64,000 bases of DNA, from positions 237,012-301,011 of the forward strand of contig CAUYUJ010014752.1 in the NCBI GenBank assembly GCA_963575745.1, written 5' to 3'. The DNA is from Prorocentrum cordatum. Its lineage: Eukaryota > Sar > Dinophyceae > Prorocentrales > Prorocentraceae. Positions 44,876-55,159 of the stretch are shown here, one piece after another (position 1 is the first letter of the stretch; the number at the start of each line of letters is the position of its first letter). The notes under the pieces were generated by a model that was given only the letters and a program-made list of their open reading frames with translations, searched no databases and was not told where the DNA came from. Both the position numbers and the translations under genes were made by a program.

Positions 44876-45034
44876 CATAAACATAAAAACTCGGAGGTCC
44901 GCGCGGATTTCTCGGATCCCCCTCCCTGGCGCGTGGCGCGCGGAGCGCGCCGGGGCCTGCGCCGGAGGCGCCGCCAGGGGAGTCCGGCGCGGATCCGAGA
45001 AATCCGCGCGGACATCCGAGTTTTTATGTTTATG
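44876..45034. mobile_element. Near-perfect inverted repeat, 44-bp arms: foldback/MITE-like element or long hairpin
   Basis: The left arm 44876-44919 (CATAAACATAAAAACTCGGA ... TCTCGGATCC) and right arm 44991-45034 (GGATCCGAGAAATCC ... TATGTTTATG) match as reverse complements at 43 of 44 positions. The pairing continues imperfectly outside (GAGGAACGAA / TTCGTTCCCC) and inside (CCCTGGCGC / GCGCCGCCAGGGG). The AT-rich outer arm stands out in GC-rich surroundings. Transcribed from either side it would give a long hairpin RNA. No target-site duplication was identified. Confidence 0.75.
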
Positions 45035-45298
45035 TCAGTGTTCGTTCCCCTGGCGCAGGGCGCCGCCGCCGGCAGGGGCGGGGCGATCGCGGGGGGCGCG
45101 GTCCGCACGGCGGCCGCCGTGCGGAGCAGCCCGTGCAGAAGTTCGCAGCAGCCGCGCGCGCCCTCCGAGGCGTGCGCGGCCGTCGGCCCTCGGAGGCGGC
45201 GTGCGGGGCGAGGAGCGCGAGGAGCGGGCCGCCTCCGAGGCTCCGCGGCGGCCGGCAGTCGCCTGGGGCATCGGCGCGCTGCGGTCGCACGCCCAGGC

Positions 45299-45390
45299 TT
45301 ATGATGTTCCAGCCTACTTTAGCCTTGACCACCAGAAAGAATTTCGAGCACAAAAAAAGTACCGAAACTCGAGGGTTTTCACGTGCGCTT
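45299..45390. mobile_element. MITE, 3'-truncated copy (copy 2)
   Basis: TTATGATGTTCCAGCCTACT and the following bases match the first 90 or so bases of the element at 9528 (including AAACTCGAGGGTTTTCACGT). Similarity stops near 45390, and neither the AACATAA end nor a repeat of the left flank GCCCAGGC is found nearby. Confidence 0.75.
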
Positions 45391-45420
45391 AATGCGCCGA
45401 TGGTTGCCTGCGCCAGATGC

Positions 45421-45700
45421 GGCCACTGAGCGGCCCAAGTTTTTAGGCCCCTGAATGGCCTGTCGATCGCACACTGGCTGCGCGGGGGCGTGCCACCCCA
45501 GACCAGCAATGACACGCTGAATGCGACTGCTGGCAATCTCACCGAGAACGGCCACTGAGCGGCCCAGACTGTCATGAACCCTGAGTGGCCAGTCAGCCGC
45601 GCACTGGCAGCGCGGGGACGTGAGACCCCAGCCAGCATGAAGGAATTGAACGTGACTGCTGGCTGCTTGCGCCGAGACGGCCGCTGAGCGGCCACGAGCA
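45421..45700. repeat. 129-bp tandem repeat, two copies and part of a third
   Basis: GGCCACTGAGCGGCCC begins units at 45421 and 45550, and GGCCGCTGAGCGGCC at 45679. The period of 129 bp equals 43 codons. Each unit contains a GC-rich inverted pair (GGCC..TGAGCGGCC). Confidence 0.8.
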
Positions 45701-46075
45701 GGTCATATGACGACGTTGGGCAGGTGCAGATCTCCGAATTTCCGAAAGGCTTCGCCCTCCTCCAATTCGTGCCAATCTGCCTTTCCCTCAACTGTCTGAT
45801 GCTATCTCAATCCCCCAGCATCGAGGGGGCAACGTGAAATCTCAGACCTCAAAGGGGACGGGGCCGGTAGAACTTACACCCCTCGAAGCGCCCCCTCGAG
45901 GCTATCATTCTCTTATACCCGCACGTAAATTTCCATCGACGCCCAGAATCGTGCCCCCGACGCAAAGAGACCTCATCCTGCGCGACTGGACGCGAAGAAA
46001 GGGCCCCGAGCTAACGCTTGCCAGGGACACGGGGCTGCCCCGGCGAGAAACGCGCCGATGGAGGGAGGTGCATTT
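45701..46075. other. No gene seen
   Basis: 3' flank (with respect to the minus strand) of the tyrosine-recombinase element. No terminal repeat could be identified. Confidence 0.4.
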
Positions 46076-47150
46076 TCAAGGCGGGGCTGTCTTCTCCCTG
46101 AGGCGTCGGAACTTCTTTGGCTCTGACTCGGGCGGCAGTGGCGGCCGCGCGTTCGCAGCGCACGCTCTGCGGGCGCTATCTTGAAACGCAGACAAGAGAC
46201 GAGCCTGCATTACATGAGTGCTCGTGTTGGCATATGTGTCTGCCATAGTGCTAGCAGACTTCCAACCGCCCAGCGCCTGCACGAAGGAAACCGGCAATTG
46301 GGCGCTGTGGGTGTACCATTCAGCCCCACCCCTACGGAAGGACTGGGTGCTTCTCGAAGCATCCCGGAAGAATGACGCCACAGCTTTGTGCCACGCGTCC
46401 GGGGAAACTGACTTAACGGGTGTCCCTGTTGTGCAGAAACAAGCTACTGACTCAGTGCAGATGTTCGAACGCACGGCGAGCCATTCGCGGAACATGCTAG
46501 CTGGGTTCAAGCCATTCACGTTGCAATCTGGCAACCAGCACCACTGCCCCGCGCCGAAAGGGTAGTTCTTTTGCCCCTTGATGTAGCAAGATACGCAGCC
46601 GCGTTCCACTCGCACAACAGACAGACATAAAGAAATTGCCTCCGAGACGCGCCGGGTCCCGAAGAACGTGAAGACAGCAATGGCTGCGTCACGAGTGCCG
46701 GCAGGAGTGCTTTGCTCCTGGCGGCTAACTACAAACGCCGATAGCTCTGTCAAGGAGATGGCTCTTTTCTGGTGGGAAGTGTGGTCAGCTCGCTTAAGTG
46801 AGCCCCTTCCAAAACTGGAGAGTCTTGTCATCCCAGCAGTTGTCGAAACTGCTGCTGACATAGCGACTGGAGTGCCATGCCTTGACCGCGCTCTTGTTGT
46901 TCTGTATTCTGTGCCAGCTCATTCCGTCCAGCGTAGCGAACAACAGCATGAACTTCTCAGGGCTGTCCACCGGCAGCAACTTGCTGTCTACGAGCTGCTC
47001 TGTGCCGTGGACGTGCAATCGTAGCGATTTTGCGTGCGCTTGCCCAGTGGACTCTTCCCAACCTTGCTCTAGTATTGCGTGGGGTAGTTTTGACAAGTGG
47101 GCCTTCGCAGAAGATGCCGTTGTCGAGGCTGTTGGCGGCAAAGGGCACGA
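46076..47150 (-). pseudogene. DIRS-like tyrosine recombinase (minus-strand YR element), one frameshift
   Basis: The N-terminal core-binding part is in frame 47240-46794 (LFATLDGMSWHRIQNNKSAV ... DNCWDDKTLQFWKGL). The catalytic half is in frame 46861-46076: AISLTELSAFV, GTRRVSEAISL (Arg of box I, residue 71), IKGQKNYPFGAG (K96/K99 region), STQSFRRGGAEW (box II, R176 kept but the first His is Gln), QALGGWKS (His/Trp position) and STMADTYANTS (catalytic Tyr, residue 210). Tyrosine recombinases integrate the circular DNA of DIRS-type elements. The frameshift near 46800-46850 makes this copy non-functional. Confidence 0.8.
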
Positions 47151-48740
47151 CGCCTGGGCGAAACTGAGCAATTTTGGCCGCTCACCCGGGCTGAGCGGTG
47201 CCGGCCCCCGAGGGCGCGAGCGGTCAACTCCGAAAGGCATGCGCCGACGGCTGGCTCGGGGCAGCCCGTCTCGACGCAGGGGGCGGCCCCTGCAGGGAGG
47301 CTGGCGCTAAAGCCGTGCCCCAGGGCGCTGGGTTGGATGCGTCATCTGCTGCGGGCAGCGGATGGTGTGCTAAAAGCATCCGCGCTGATTGGAAATGGCT
47401 CTGAGTGCCCACGCGACAGTGGGGTGGGGCAAGGGGGGTGTAGCATGGCGCATGGAAGCGTGCTTCCCCATTATCTGGACGGGGACTTGGACGACGCACC
47501 TTCCTGCACTTTTGGTCTCGTCAGGGCATCAGGGTCATGCTTTGGGCCCAGAGGCCGAAGGTATCTCGATTTGAATGGAAGCTCCGAGCCCGATAACCAG
47601 CAAACTGGCGCATTGGGGCCTGGTCAACGCTTGGGGATCGCACTCCCAAGGTATTGGGGCTCCATCAGTTAACCCCCGATGGGCAGTGGCACCTGGCAGA
47701 CTCGAGGCCTGGCGCACGCCTCGGACGTCTCCTGACTGGGGCATAGTGGCCAGGGGGGGGGATCCATGGCCAAGACCCCCGAGCCCGAAAATTGCAGCCC
47801 AGCTGATGCCCGAGGCTCTGGGGGCACAGGGGCGGGCGCGCGCGTGGCCGTGCACCGCGCCCCGCATTTCGACGCAAGGGTCGGACATTTTTGGGGTGGG
47901 GCCTCGGGGCCCGAACGCCAGCGGGCGCGCGAATTGGGAGATCTCAGGGCGGGGCCCCGCGTCCGAACAGCGGTCGACCGCCGCCGCCGCGGCCCTCTGA
48001 AGCCCGAGGCCTTGCACTTGCAGCGGCAGCTTCGCGCATGTAGGAGGGTCGATTCAAAGCGCAGCCCCCGCAGGCGCCCGCGCGGGACCATCCCGACCGG
48101 GCCTGCTGGAGAGGCGCGCCGGCGGGGCTTGCCGCGGGCACTTGGATGCGATGGGGGGGCGTGCGCTGGGAGGAACGAGGAAAAACTGGGCGTGGATGGG
48201 GAAAGGCGGGGGCAGGGCGCGAGAGGGGGGAGCGAAGTCAGAAGACGAAAAAAGGTCTTGCAGCCGCGCTTCCGCCCGCGTCCGCTCGCCGGCGAAGCCG
48301 GCGTAGATTTGCTTCCGCCGCTTCGGCCGGGCCCCGCCGGGGGCGAGACGCAGGCCCGACTGATCCCCGGGGCCGCGCCCGATTCCGAGCGCCCGCGTCG
48401 CGAAGGAGCTCGCGGCGCCGACGGGGCAGCGCTGGAGGGGGGCCCAGAACGGCGGCGGGGGGCGAACTGGCACCGGCGACCGCGGGCAGTCTTCTCGTAG
48501 TCCTCGCCCCCCGGGGCCAGGGCCTCCCCCGCCGCCCCGTCGTCGGCCTCCGTCTCCTCGTCCACCTCCTCGACTCTTCCCTTTCGTGTGCGGCGCCCGC
48601 CAGGGCCCCCAGGGCGCGGGGGCCCCTTGCCGTGCCGGATCCTGCTTCTGGACGGCAGGCGGCGGCTGAATTGCGGGGGGCGGGGCGGGGGGCGACGAAG
48701 GTAGCGGGGGGGCGGAGAGCGACGCTGGAGTGGGGTGGGG
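47151..48740 (-). other. Region between gag-like ORF and recombinase, unassigned
   Basis: Long open frames exist on both strands (minus 48565-47669, 298 codons; plus 47766-48500). They mirror each other in composition and have no recognisable domain. Presumably decayed element sequence. Confidence 0.35.
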
Positions 48741-50415
48741 CGTCAGCTTTTCAAACAGGAATTGCAGCGCGTCTGAATGTTCGGGCCCAGGAGCCACCCG
48801 CGGCCGCGGCGACTTGCAGCGCGCGCTGAGTGAAGCCAGTGGCGTTTGAAGGGGCCGCAGGGTATCTGGAGAGAACAGGCGAACATGACGGTGGGGTTCT
48901 CGTATTCCCCACGCGCGCTGTTCTGCCCCCCCCGCCCCAGCGCGCGCGGGCGTGCGCTGATCTTCTGTTCTCACTCGGGCGCGAGTCAGCCGGCCGCTGA
49001 GACGCAGTGACGCCGACGCGCGCGCACTTCGGGCACGGCGTGCTGGGCTGGTTGTTCAAGGCTTTGCAAGCAGCCTGAGAGTGCTTGACCGCGGCGCGCG
49101 AATTGCGCAGGCAGTGGCGGCAGTGCGTATTCATGATGGTGCCAATGGCCCTGCCGTCTGGCTCGCTGCCTTGGAATTTCGCGTCTATGCGCTCCTGCGC
49201 GGAAGCGGGGTTCGGGCGCCCCATCGTGCCAGACAGCTCAGAGAGCATGGCGTTCATCACCTGCGCTTTCTCGGTGGTCTTGCCCTGCTGCACCTGCCCT
49301 TGTCCTTGGCCCTTCTGCGCGCCCGGGGAGCCGCCGGCGCCGCTGCCGGCCGGGGCCGAGCGATTCGACGCAGCGTCTCCGCCGCGCGGAAAATTTTGCG
49401 CGCCGGCCCGCCAGAGCTGTCTGCGGGGGGCCCCGGAACGACGGCGCTGAGGGCTGGGCCTGCAGGCGCAAGGACGAGGCGCGCAACGGCTAGACGGGAG
49501 AGGCCGATGTTCCAATCGATCGGGAAGTCAGACTTGAGCACGGCCAAATCCATGGGTGCCCTCGCGCTGGCCTTCTTGGCTCGGCGCATGATCGAGTTGA
49601 TCATGGCGAATAGATGCGGCATGATCTCGCCTTTGGGCCTTCATCTTCCCAGGCGACGACCCTCTCGCGGTGGCCGGGTTGACGGTCTGACTCTCGAGGA
49701 TCAAGAACAGGTGCGTGCGCTTGCGCGCCAGAGCGGCCACGGCGCTGTCGTTCGAGGCGGCGTTGTCGGACGTGACAGAACGGAACTTGTCGGGCTTGCC
49801 GCCGCGGGGCGACGGGCAAAGAGCTTTCCGAGAAGTCGTCGGCGCGTTCTTGAACGTGACTGCGTTCTTCACTTGCTGGGCCTCAGGACTGTCCGGGTTG
49901 TTGCGCGCGGCGGCCGCGGTGTTGGCGATTGCGGGGTCGGCCATGGGATCTGCTGCTTTTTGCCGCCAATCCTTGTCGGTGTTCAGTTTGCGCCGCCCCA
50001 GCGCGATCTCCGTGGTGTCGCAGTCTCTGAGGTACTTGCGCCGGGGGGCCTTCACGTCGAGGTCGGCTTCTTCCTTCGTGAGGGGGGCCACCGCGGCGGA
50101 GACGGCCTGAATGCCGTCGTTCTGCTCCGCGGCCCTGAGCTCAGCGAACGGGCTGGCGGCAGACGTCGCCGCGCTGAGTGGCGACTCGGGCTCCGGAAGC
50201 ATTGGCTGGGTGCACTCGTGGATCCCCTCCTTGACAGCGGTCTGGAACGTCTCTGCAAGGGGCCCGTTCGGAAGGATGGCTGCCTTGAACCGCGTGTTCG
50301 CGGCCTCCTCTCCGAACGTGTCAGGGGCGACAGGAGCCGTTGCAGGGCGCGGGGGGGTCGCCGGGCGAGCGCGGATCGCCTGCCTGCTGGTCGCCGCAAT
50401 TGCCTTGGGCCTCAA
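48740..50415 (-). pseudogene. Gag-like ORF of the minus-strand YR element, frameshifted
   Basis: Frame 50415-49528 (295 codons) is Ala/Lys-rich with EIALGRRKLNTDKDWRQKAA and RSVTSDNAASNDSAVAALAR. After a frameshift, frame 49622-49257 reads FAMINSIMRRAKKASARAPM, VLKSDFPIDWNIGLSRLAVA. Frame 49515-48751 then carries EKAQVMNAMLSELSGTMGRP and a Cys/His cluster, THCRHCLRNSRAAVKHSQAA followed by CKALNNQPSTPCPKC, compatible with a zinc-binding nucleocapsid-like tail. Lies between RT and recombinase on the same strand. Gag assignment is inference from composition, the Cys/His cluster and position. Confidence 0.5.
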
Positions 50416-50628
50416 GCTGAAGAGCGGCGGCTGATCGCGGGTGCGGAGGGGGCGCCGGCTCCGGCAGTCGATGGCAGTGCTCAGACAAACCCACCACCCT
50501 CGGGCGAGACAGGGCGCGCGAGTGAGCGGGGGGGCAGGAGGGGCGCGCGGGAAGGAAGAGCACGCCTACATGCTGAGCATCCCCCTGCACCGGCGCGTCG
50601 CGCACGTGGCGCCCCGCAATCGTGGGGG

Positions 50629-50629
50629 G

Positions 50630-50660
<31 letters not shown>
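50629..50660. repeat. GA microsatellite
   Basis: About 13 GA units, then A/T-rich AACAAAATAAATAAATAAA. Confidence 0.9.
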
Positions 50661-51334
50661 CAAAACAACAAAATAAATAAATAAAGTGAACGACCGTTCA
50701 GCCCGCTTACTCAATGACGGCGATGAAGAGACGATGATGACGAAGAGTGAGCACATGATGATGACGACCAGATGAATGATGATTTTCCATTTGTTTCCAG
50801 CATAATGAGAGCGGCATGATTGGCATATCAGTGACCGGGGCCATAAGCCGCGTCACAGGCGAGCCCTCGCTCCGTCACGACCGGAGAAGGTCGGGCCCTT
50901 TGGCGCGCCGGGCCTTGCGCCGCCAGCGACGCGCAACGACAGCCCAGAACCGCGGCGCGCCTGGGTCTTCTGGCAGCGGCAGAAAAATGCATTGACACCG
51001 ACCTGACCAGAACAAGGACTCCATGCAGCCAAGGCAGAGCGCGAGCAGCTAGAGCGCGCGGCGGGCGGGCCCGGGCTTTGCGAGCGGTGAAACTGGCTTC
51101 GAAGACAGTGGGCCCAGGGAAGAACCAGGCAGCTGCTTGGGCGCCAATGCCAGCGCGGTCAGAGAAAATATCGACATCGAAAGGGGCGAATTTCTGGACG
51201 ATGCCGTTCATTGCAAAATGCTTCAGAACAGCATCGCGCTAGGGATCATCGTTCCGCCGGGTGGCAAACAAGGGGTCCCGCGACCCTTCAGCGCTGGCAA
51301 CATTATGCTGTCCAGACAAATGTACTGCCATGCA
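50661..51334. other. No gene seen
   Basis: Contains a lower-GC stretch (50661-50830) rich in GATGA. Separates the RT/RNase H block from the gag-like ORF. Confidence 0.45.
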
Positions 51335-52700
51335 TCAGCATCCTGCTGTCCGTTCTGCCAGTTCGAAAGCCTCTTCGAGATCCTGCAGGGGGGGAGGAAC
51401 GCGACCGAGTCTGAATTTGATGTAGTGAACTGCAGCTGAATTGTCGCACTTAGAAACAACGCGCCGCCCGCGAGGCCACTCGCTGTCCTGTAGAAGAACT
51501 TGCTTGGCGACCCAGAGCTCTTTGTAGTTGATTGCGTCTGAATTCTCCGCGAGCAGATTCAATTCTTCTAGCCAGACGCCGGCGCGGACAATGCCCGCGC
51601 CGCAGAGGTGGTAAGACCACCCGTGGAGCGTGGACGCGTCCGTTTCAAGTGCACGGACATCCCCGGACGCGGCCAGAGCGCGTCAATTTGCAGAATTTTC
51701 TTGTCTGGGCCCCCACCTCGACAGAGAGCCGGCTGCTAAGTGCGAAGGCCGGGCGGGCATTTCGTCCAATGCCTTGACCCACCGCTGAATGTGGACTAGG
51801 CAGTCGGGCGCCAAATGGAGAAGGGGATCCGCTGTGGGGCTGTCAGCCCAGATGGCATACGCATTCGACGTATTCAGAAGAGACCTATTGTGGTGAAGAC
51901 GTCGGCGGCCTTGGAGAAATGCCTCGCTGATGTGCGACGCGAGCACTGCGGCCGAGGCCAATGCGCGCGCCCGGAGTTCTCCAGTGGCCATCGAGTGTAA
52001 GACGGCCCGGAATAGCCTGGCGCACTTGTCGCACTTCTTCCTTTCGACCGAAAGCTCGTTGCGGGACATGTCCAGCCGACCCAAGTCTGTTTTTGCGACG
52101 GCTCCCGTAAGCCGGATGGCTTGCTGCTGACCGGAATGCCAGCGAGCAGGAAGAAGCGCGCCGATGTTGCTAGTTTGGCAGCGGCGCCCTCCTTGGACGA
52201 CCCGCTGCTCAGAAGATCGCCCGCGAAATCTGTGAGACATATGGCTTCGCGCAGTAACAACAAGCGCAATATTTCTTGCGTGTTTTGGTCATTACTCCCT
52301 GGGTTAGGTTTGAGGCCCATGGGCAATTGCAAGTATCGTCCGTGCTGTCGACGCCCAGCGCCAGCAAGGTCCAACGCAAAAAGCCAACTGGCAGGATGTA
52401 TTCTGGATCGAGCATGATCGATTGTATCGTGCTGAGATGGGGCGTCTCGAAAGGAATCATTGACCCCGCTGCGAGAGAAGTTCGCGATGAGTCGAGACTT
52501 GACCTGTCGAACAAGCAATCGGACATAGCGCGCCCTCGCTCTGTATGGACAAGACCGCAAGGGGTCGCGAGCAGACCTGCAGAGGCCGAGTCCCGAGGAG
52601 AGAAGGAATTTCCCCGTGGCGTTCTAAGCGATTCCAAGAGGCATCCTCGGGGCGCTACGGGACCGCAAAGGCGTCTCCAACATGCCCTTGCGAGGTCCCT
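51335..52700 (-). pseudogene. DIRS-like reverse transcriptase and RNase H, frameshifted (minus-strand YR element)
   Basis: Read from 52700 downward. KSRLIANFSRSGVNDSF (about 52500-52450) opens the RT; GRYLQLPMGLKPNPG is the 'LPMGL..AP' motif B region. REAICLTDFAGDLLSSGSSK (about 52255-52196) is motif C, where YVDD/FTDD-type elements have the catalytic pair, here TDF. Frame 52240-51683 gives the thumb/connection (KTDLGRLDMSRNELSVERKK). Frame 51562-51335 gives an RNase H segment: INYKELWVAKQVLL, SKCDNSAAVHYIKF (catalytic DN). At least three frameshifts. LTR-less YR elements use this enzyme to make DNA from their RNA. Confidence 0.7.
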
Positions 52701-52756
52701 CCGAGACCGCCAGGAAACCGCGCGCTCGTCGCGAAATTCTCGGGTGCATCATCCTT

Positions 52757-52840
52757 GAGATTGTGGATCTGGTTGGCTTGGGTTTTGTGGATCCGCCAAT
52801 CAAATCCAGCCGCTCGAGCCAGTAGGCCACCCATCCATGG
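52757..52840 (+). repeat. Repeat A1, 5' terminal repeat candidate of the plus-strand YR element
   Basis: GAGATTGTGGATCTGGTTGG, GTGGATCCGCCAATC and AAATCCAGC..CTCGAGCC match A2 at 56826-56911 over about 80 bp with a 7-bp gap. It lies at the junction between the two divergent YR elements and directly before the ATG at 52837. The A unit has a tRNA-like B-box string in A2 (GGGATCAAATCCAG), so a tRNA-derived SINE is an alternative. Confidence 0.65.
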
Positions 52841-53750
52841 AGTGGGCGAGGGCCGCCGCAGGGGCCGCTGGCGGACTGGCGCACCTGGGGGCCTCGTGGC
52901 ACGGCCAGCGCTGCACCTGTCAGGTGGGCCCAGGAGAAGACTTCTCCGTGGGCCGCGAGCTCATCAGGCTGCTGGAGGGCCAGCCCAAGCGCTGCGGGCC
53001 GGCCAACCTCGCGGTGCCGGCCCCCTGCCCTGTGCCTGAGTGCTCGGGCTACCCTGGTCTCGCGGTGCTTCTGGCGGCCGTGCTGGCCTTCGTGCTTCGC
53101 CGCGGCGTCTGCGACGGGCTGGGAGTGGCTGCGCTGCGGGGGTGCTCTGAATTCGATGGCCCCGTGTCGGTTGGTGTGAGCGATGACAAGCCTCCCTCGT
53201 CAGGGCCAGCGGGTGCTCGTCTCCTGCGACCTGGGCCTTCGCCAGCTCGATCTTTTGGCATGAGCGCCTTCTCCGCGCGCGGGTCCAGGGCGAGTCGTGG
53301 GTCGTCGCGACGCCAAATCGGGGCATCTACTTCGAGTATTTCGAGGAGGGCGTCGAGGGCCCGGTGCAGCTGGGCCCCCTTGGCGCCCCGCCCCTCGGCT
53401 GGAGTCGCGGGCCGACGTGCCTCCTCCGCGGCTCCACGCAGGGGGCCCCCTTTTCCAAGGAGGAGAGGCTGCGCCTGCAGGCCGAGGGGGAGGGCCTGGC
53501 TGCCGCCGAGCGCCGCGACTTGGTCCTGCAGCTCCAGCCGGCGCTGCTGGCGCCGCCGGGCCCCCCTCCCGCGCTGGCGCCTGGGGGCGGCGGCGACCCC
53601 GGCGAGGGCGAGTGGCGCTTCTCGGAGACGCGAAGGGCCGCCCGCCTGGGTGAGCGGGCGCCGCGGGCGGCGCCGGAGGCCGGTTTCCGCCGCGGGGGCC
53701 GCGGCGTCAGGCTGTCCGGAGGTGTCCGCGTGAGCTGGGCCTTCTTTCGA
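52837..53750 (+). pseudogene. N-terminal region of the plus-strand YR element polyprotein
   Basis: The ATG at 52837 opens EWARAAAGAAGGLAHLGASW. A hydrophobic segment YPGLAVLLAAVLAFVLRRGV (about 53049-53108) could span a membrane. After a frame change near 53185-53245 comes HERLLRARVQGESWVVATPN (about 53248-53308), then RGIYFEYFEEG and GAPFSKEERLRLQAEGEG. The 'WHERL...W.V.TP....Y.E' block is, to my knowledge, characteristic of a dinoflagellate retroelement polyprotein family; the first W is not seen here. Confidence 0.5.
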
Positions 53751-53957
53751 ACAGGAGAACAGATTCCGACCCCTTCGAAAGGGCGCGGGCCAGGGCGTTT
53801 CCGCTGTCGAGCTGCGCCCCCCCCCCCCCCCCGCGAAGTTCGAAACGGTTTCGCAGGGGCGCCTCTCCCACAGAGAGGCGGCCGCGCTGACAGCGACCGC
53901 GGGCTTCGACGACTGGCCCATCATCGGGTTGACCGAACAGGGGGTCCAGCGACACGG

Positions 53958-54145
53958 GGGTGGTCCAGTAGATTTGGTGCGAAATATTTGCGGGGTCGCA
54001 ATGCATGTAGGGCGTGCAATGCATTCCGGGGTGCAAATATTTCATTGGATTCTCGCGTGCAAAACATTAGTTGCCATTCAATGCAACGCAGTTCTCTGGC
54101 GCAATACAGTGGCAAAACAGTTGCCCCAAATCTATCGCGCCACCC
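53958..54145. mobile_element. 188-bp MITE-like insertion inside the YR element coding region
   Basis: Ends GGGTGGTCCAGTAGATTTGG (53958-53977) and CCAAATCTATCGCGCCACCC (54126-54145) are inverted matches at 15 of 20 positions. An inner hairpin, GAAATATTTGC / GCAAATATTTC, lies at 53981-53991 and 54033-54043. It is AT-richer than its surroundings, and coding resumes just after it (FRRAGIASIELAGRRCQLLE). No target-site duplication was resolved. Confidence 0.55.
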
Positions 54146-54894
54146 AATTCCATTTCGGCGAGCTGGCATCGCATCTATCGAGCTGGCGGGTCGCCGATGC
54201 CAGTTGCTCGAGGGGAGGCGCGCCCGCGCGACAGCGGCCGCCTCCTCGGGTGGCGACATCGGGCGCTTCGACGACGACGGGCTCGTCATGGGGGGGGAGG
54301 GTCGCCGCGGCCGCGTGCTCATCGCCCCAGCCCTTGAGTCGTGGATCTCTCGCAAGCTGTCCGAAGGGGGCGCGGCCCTCAAGGGGCGCCGCAAGGCCGC
54401 GGGGGGGCGGCAGCTGGCCCGCTCGACAGACGCGACCCCGAGCGGAGTCAGCAGTTCGGGCGCCGGCAGCTCGGGCGCCCTCATACAAGAGGCCGCCCAG
54501 GATGCCGCCGCAAAAAGGGCGGCCAGGGGGGTGGAGCTGCGCGGACCATCTCGGGCGACGGGGGCCCCCGACCGTCGTCCTTTCTGCGCGGGGGAGGGCT
54601 GCTGCGCTGCTCGTCCGCGGAGGATGGCGAGTCGCCGTGGCGATGCAGGTGGGCGCCCTAAGTGGGCCCGTGATTTGCTGCCGCTGCCGACTGACCGTTG
54701 TCTTTGTGACCTCCTGGAGGACATCTCGCAGGCGGGGCCGGGGGCGTCGCGCTGCGCGGAGCGGCGGCGGGCTCGCCGCCGAGCTGCAGAGGCGCAGCTG
54801 CAGGGCGGCATGGCGACGCTCAATGTTCTGGGAGGTCACGGCGAGGAGTGGGGCCCCAAAGTGTTGCTTGGTGCTATTCAGCGTCAGTCAGTGG
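54146..54894 (+). pseudogene. Gag-like region of the plus-strand YR element
   Basis: GIASIELAGRRCQLLEG (about 54167-54215) then GRRGRVLIAPALESWISRKL (about 54301-54360), SEGGAALKGRRKA, and KWARDLLPLPTD (about 54661-54696) to AEAQLQGGMATLNVLGG (about 54787-54837). I recognise this succession (helical segment, 'APAL...L' segment, 'RD.LPLP' and '.ATLN.L.G') as the region before the reverse transcriptase in dinoflagellate retroelement polyproteins; this is memory of the family, not a search. Confidence 0.5.
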
Positions 54895-54990
54895 CGAGCG
54901 CCAGTCAGATGGATTCCTCTGGAGTGGAACCCCGCCGACGGCCATTCCAAGCAGTTCGGGCCTCGCCGTTTGTGGGGTCGTGGAGCGCCG
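54895..54990 (+). pseudogene. RNase H tail remnant
   Basis: APVRWIPLEWNPADGHSKQF (54899 on) is the typical last segment of DIRS/Ngaro and Ty3-type RNase H ('W.P...N.AD..S+'). It comes about 60 bp after the end of the gag-like region, so the polymerase and most of RNase H have been deleted. Confidence 0.75.
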
Positions 54991-55159
54991 CCAGCTCCTG
55001 GCGCCTCGCGGCCGCCGGCCGCTGGAGCAGCCGGCGCTGTCGCGGCGGGCGCCTTGAGCGCTGGCGCGCCGCCGCAGTGTCGGGCGCCGCCGCGGCTCGC
55101 CGGCCCGCCCTAGCGCGCGGAGGTCTCGGGCCGCCTCGCGCTCGACGGCCGCGGCCCCG

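Noticed and set aside
44407-45392. Paired ORFs on opposite strands with similar peptides
   Set aside because: The similarity arises from the inverted repeat 44876-45034 read on both strands.
47669-48565. 298-codon minus-strand ORF as a separate gene
   Set aside because: Mirrored by an open plus-strand frame, low-complexity composition, no domain.
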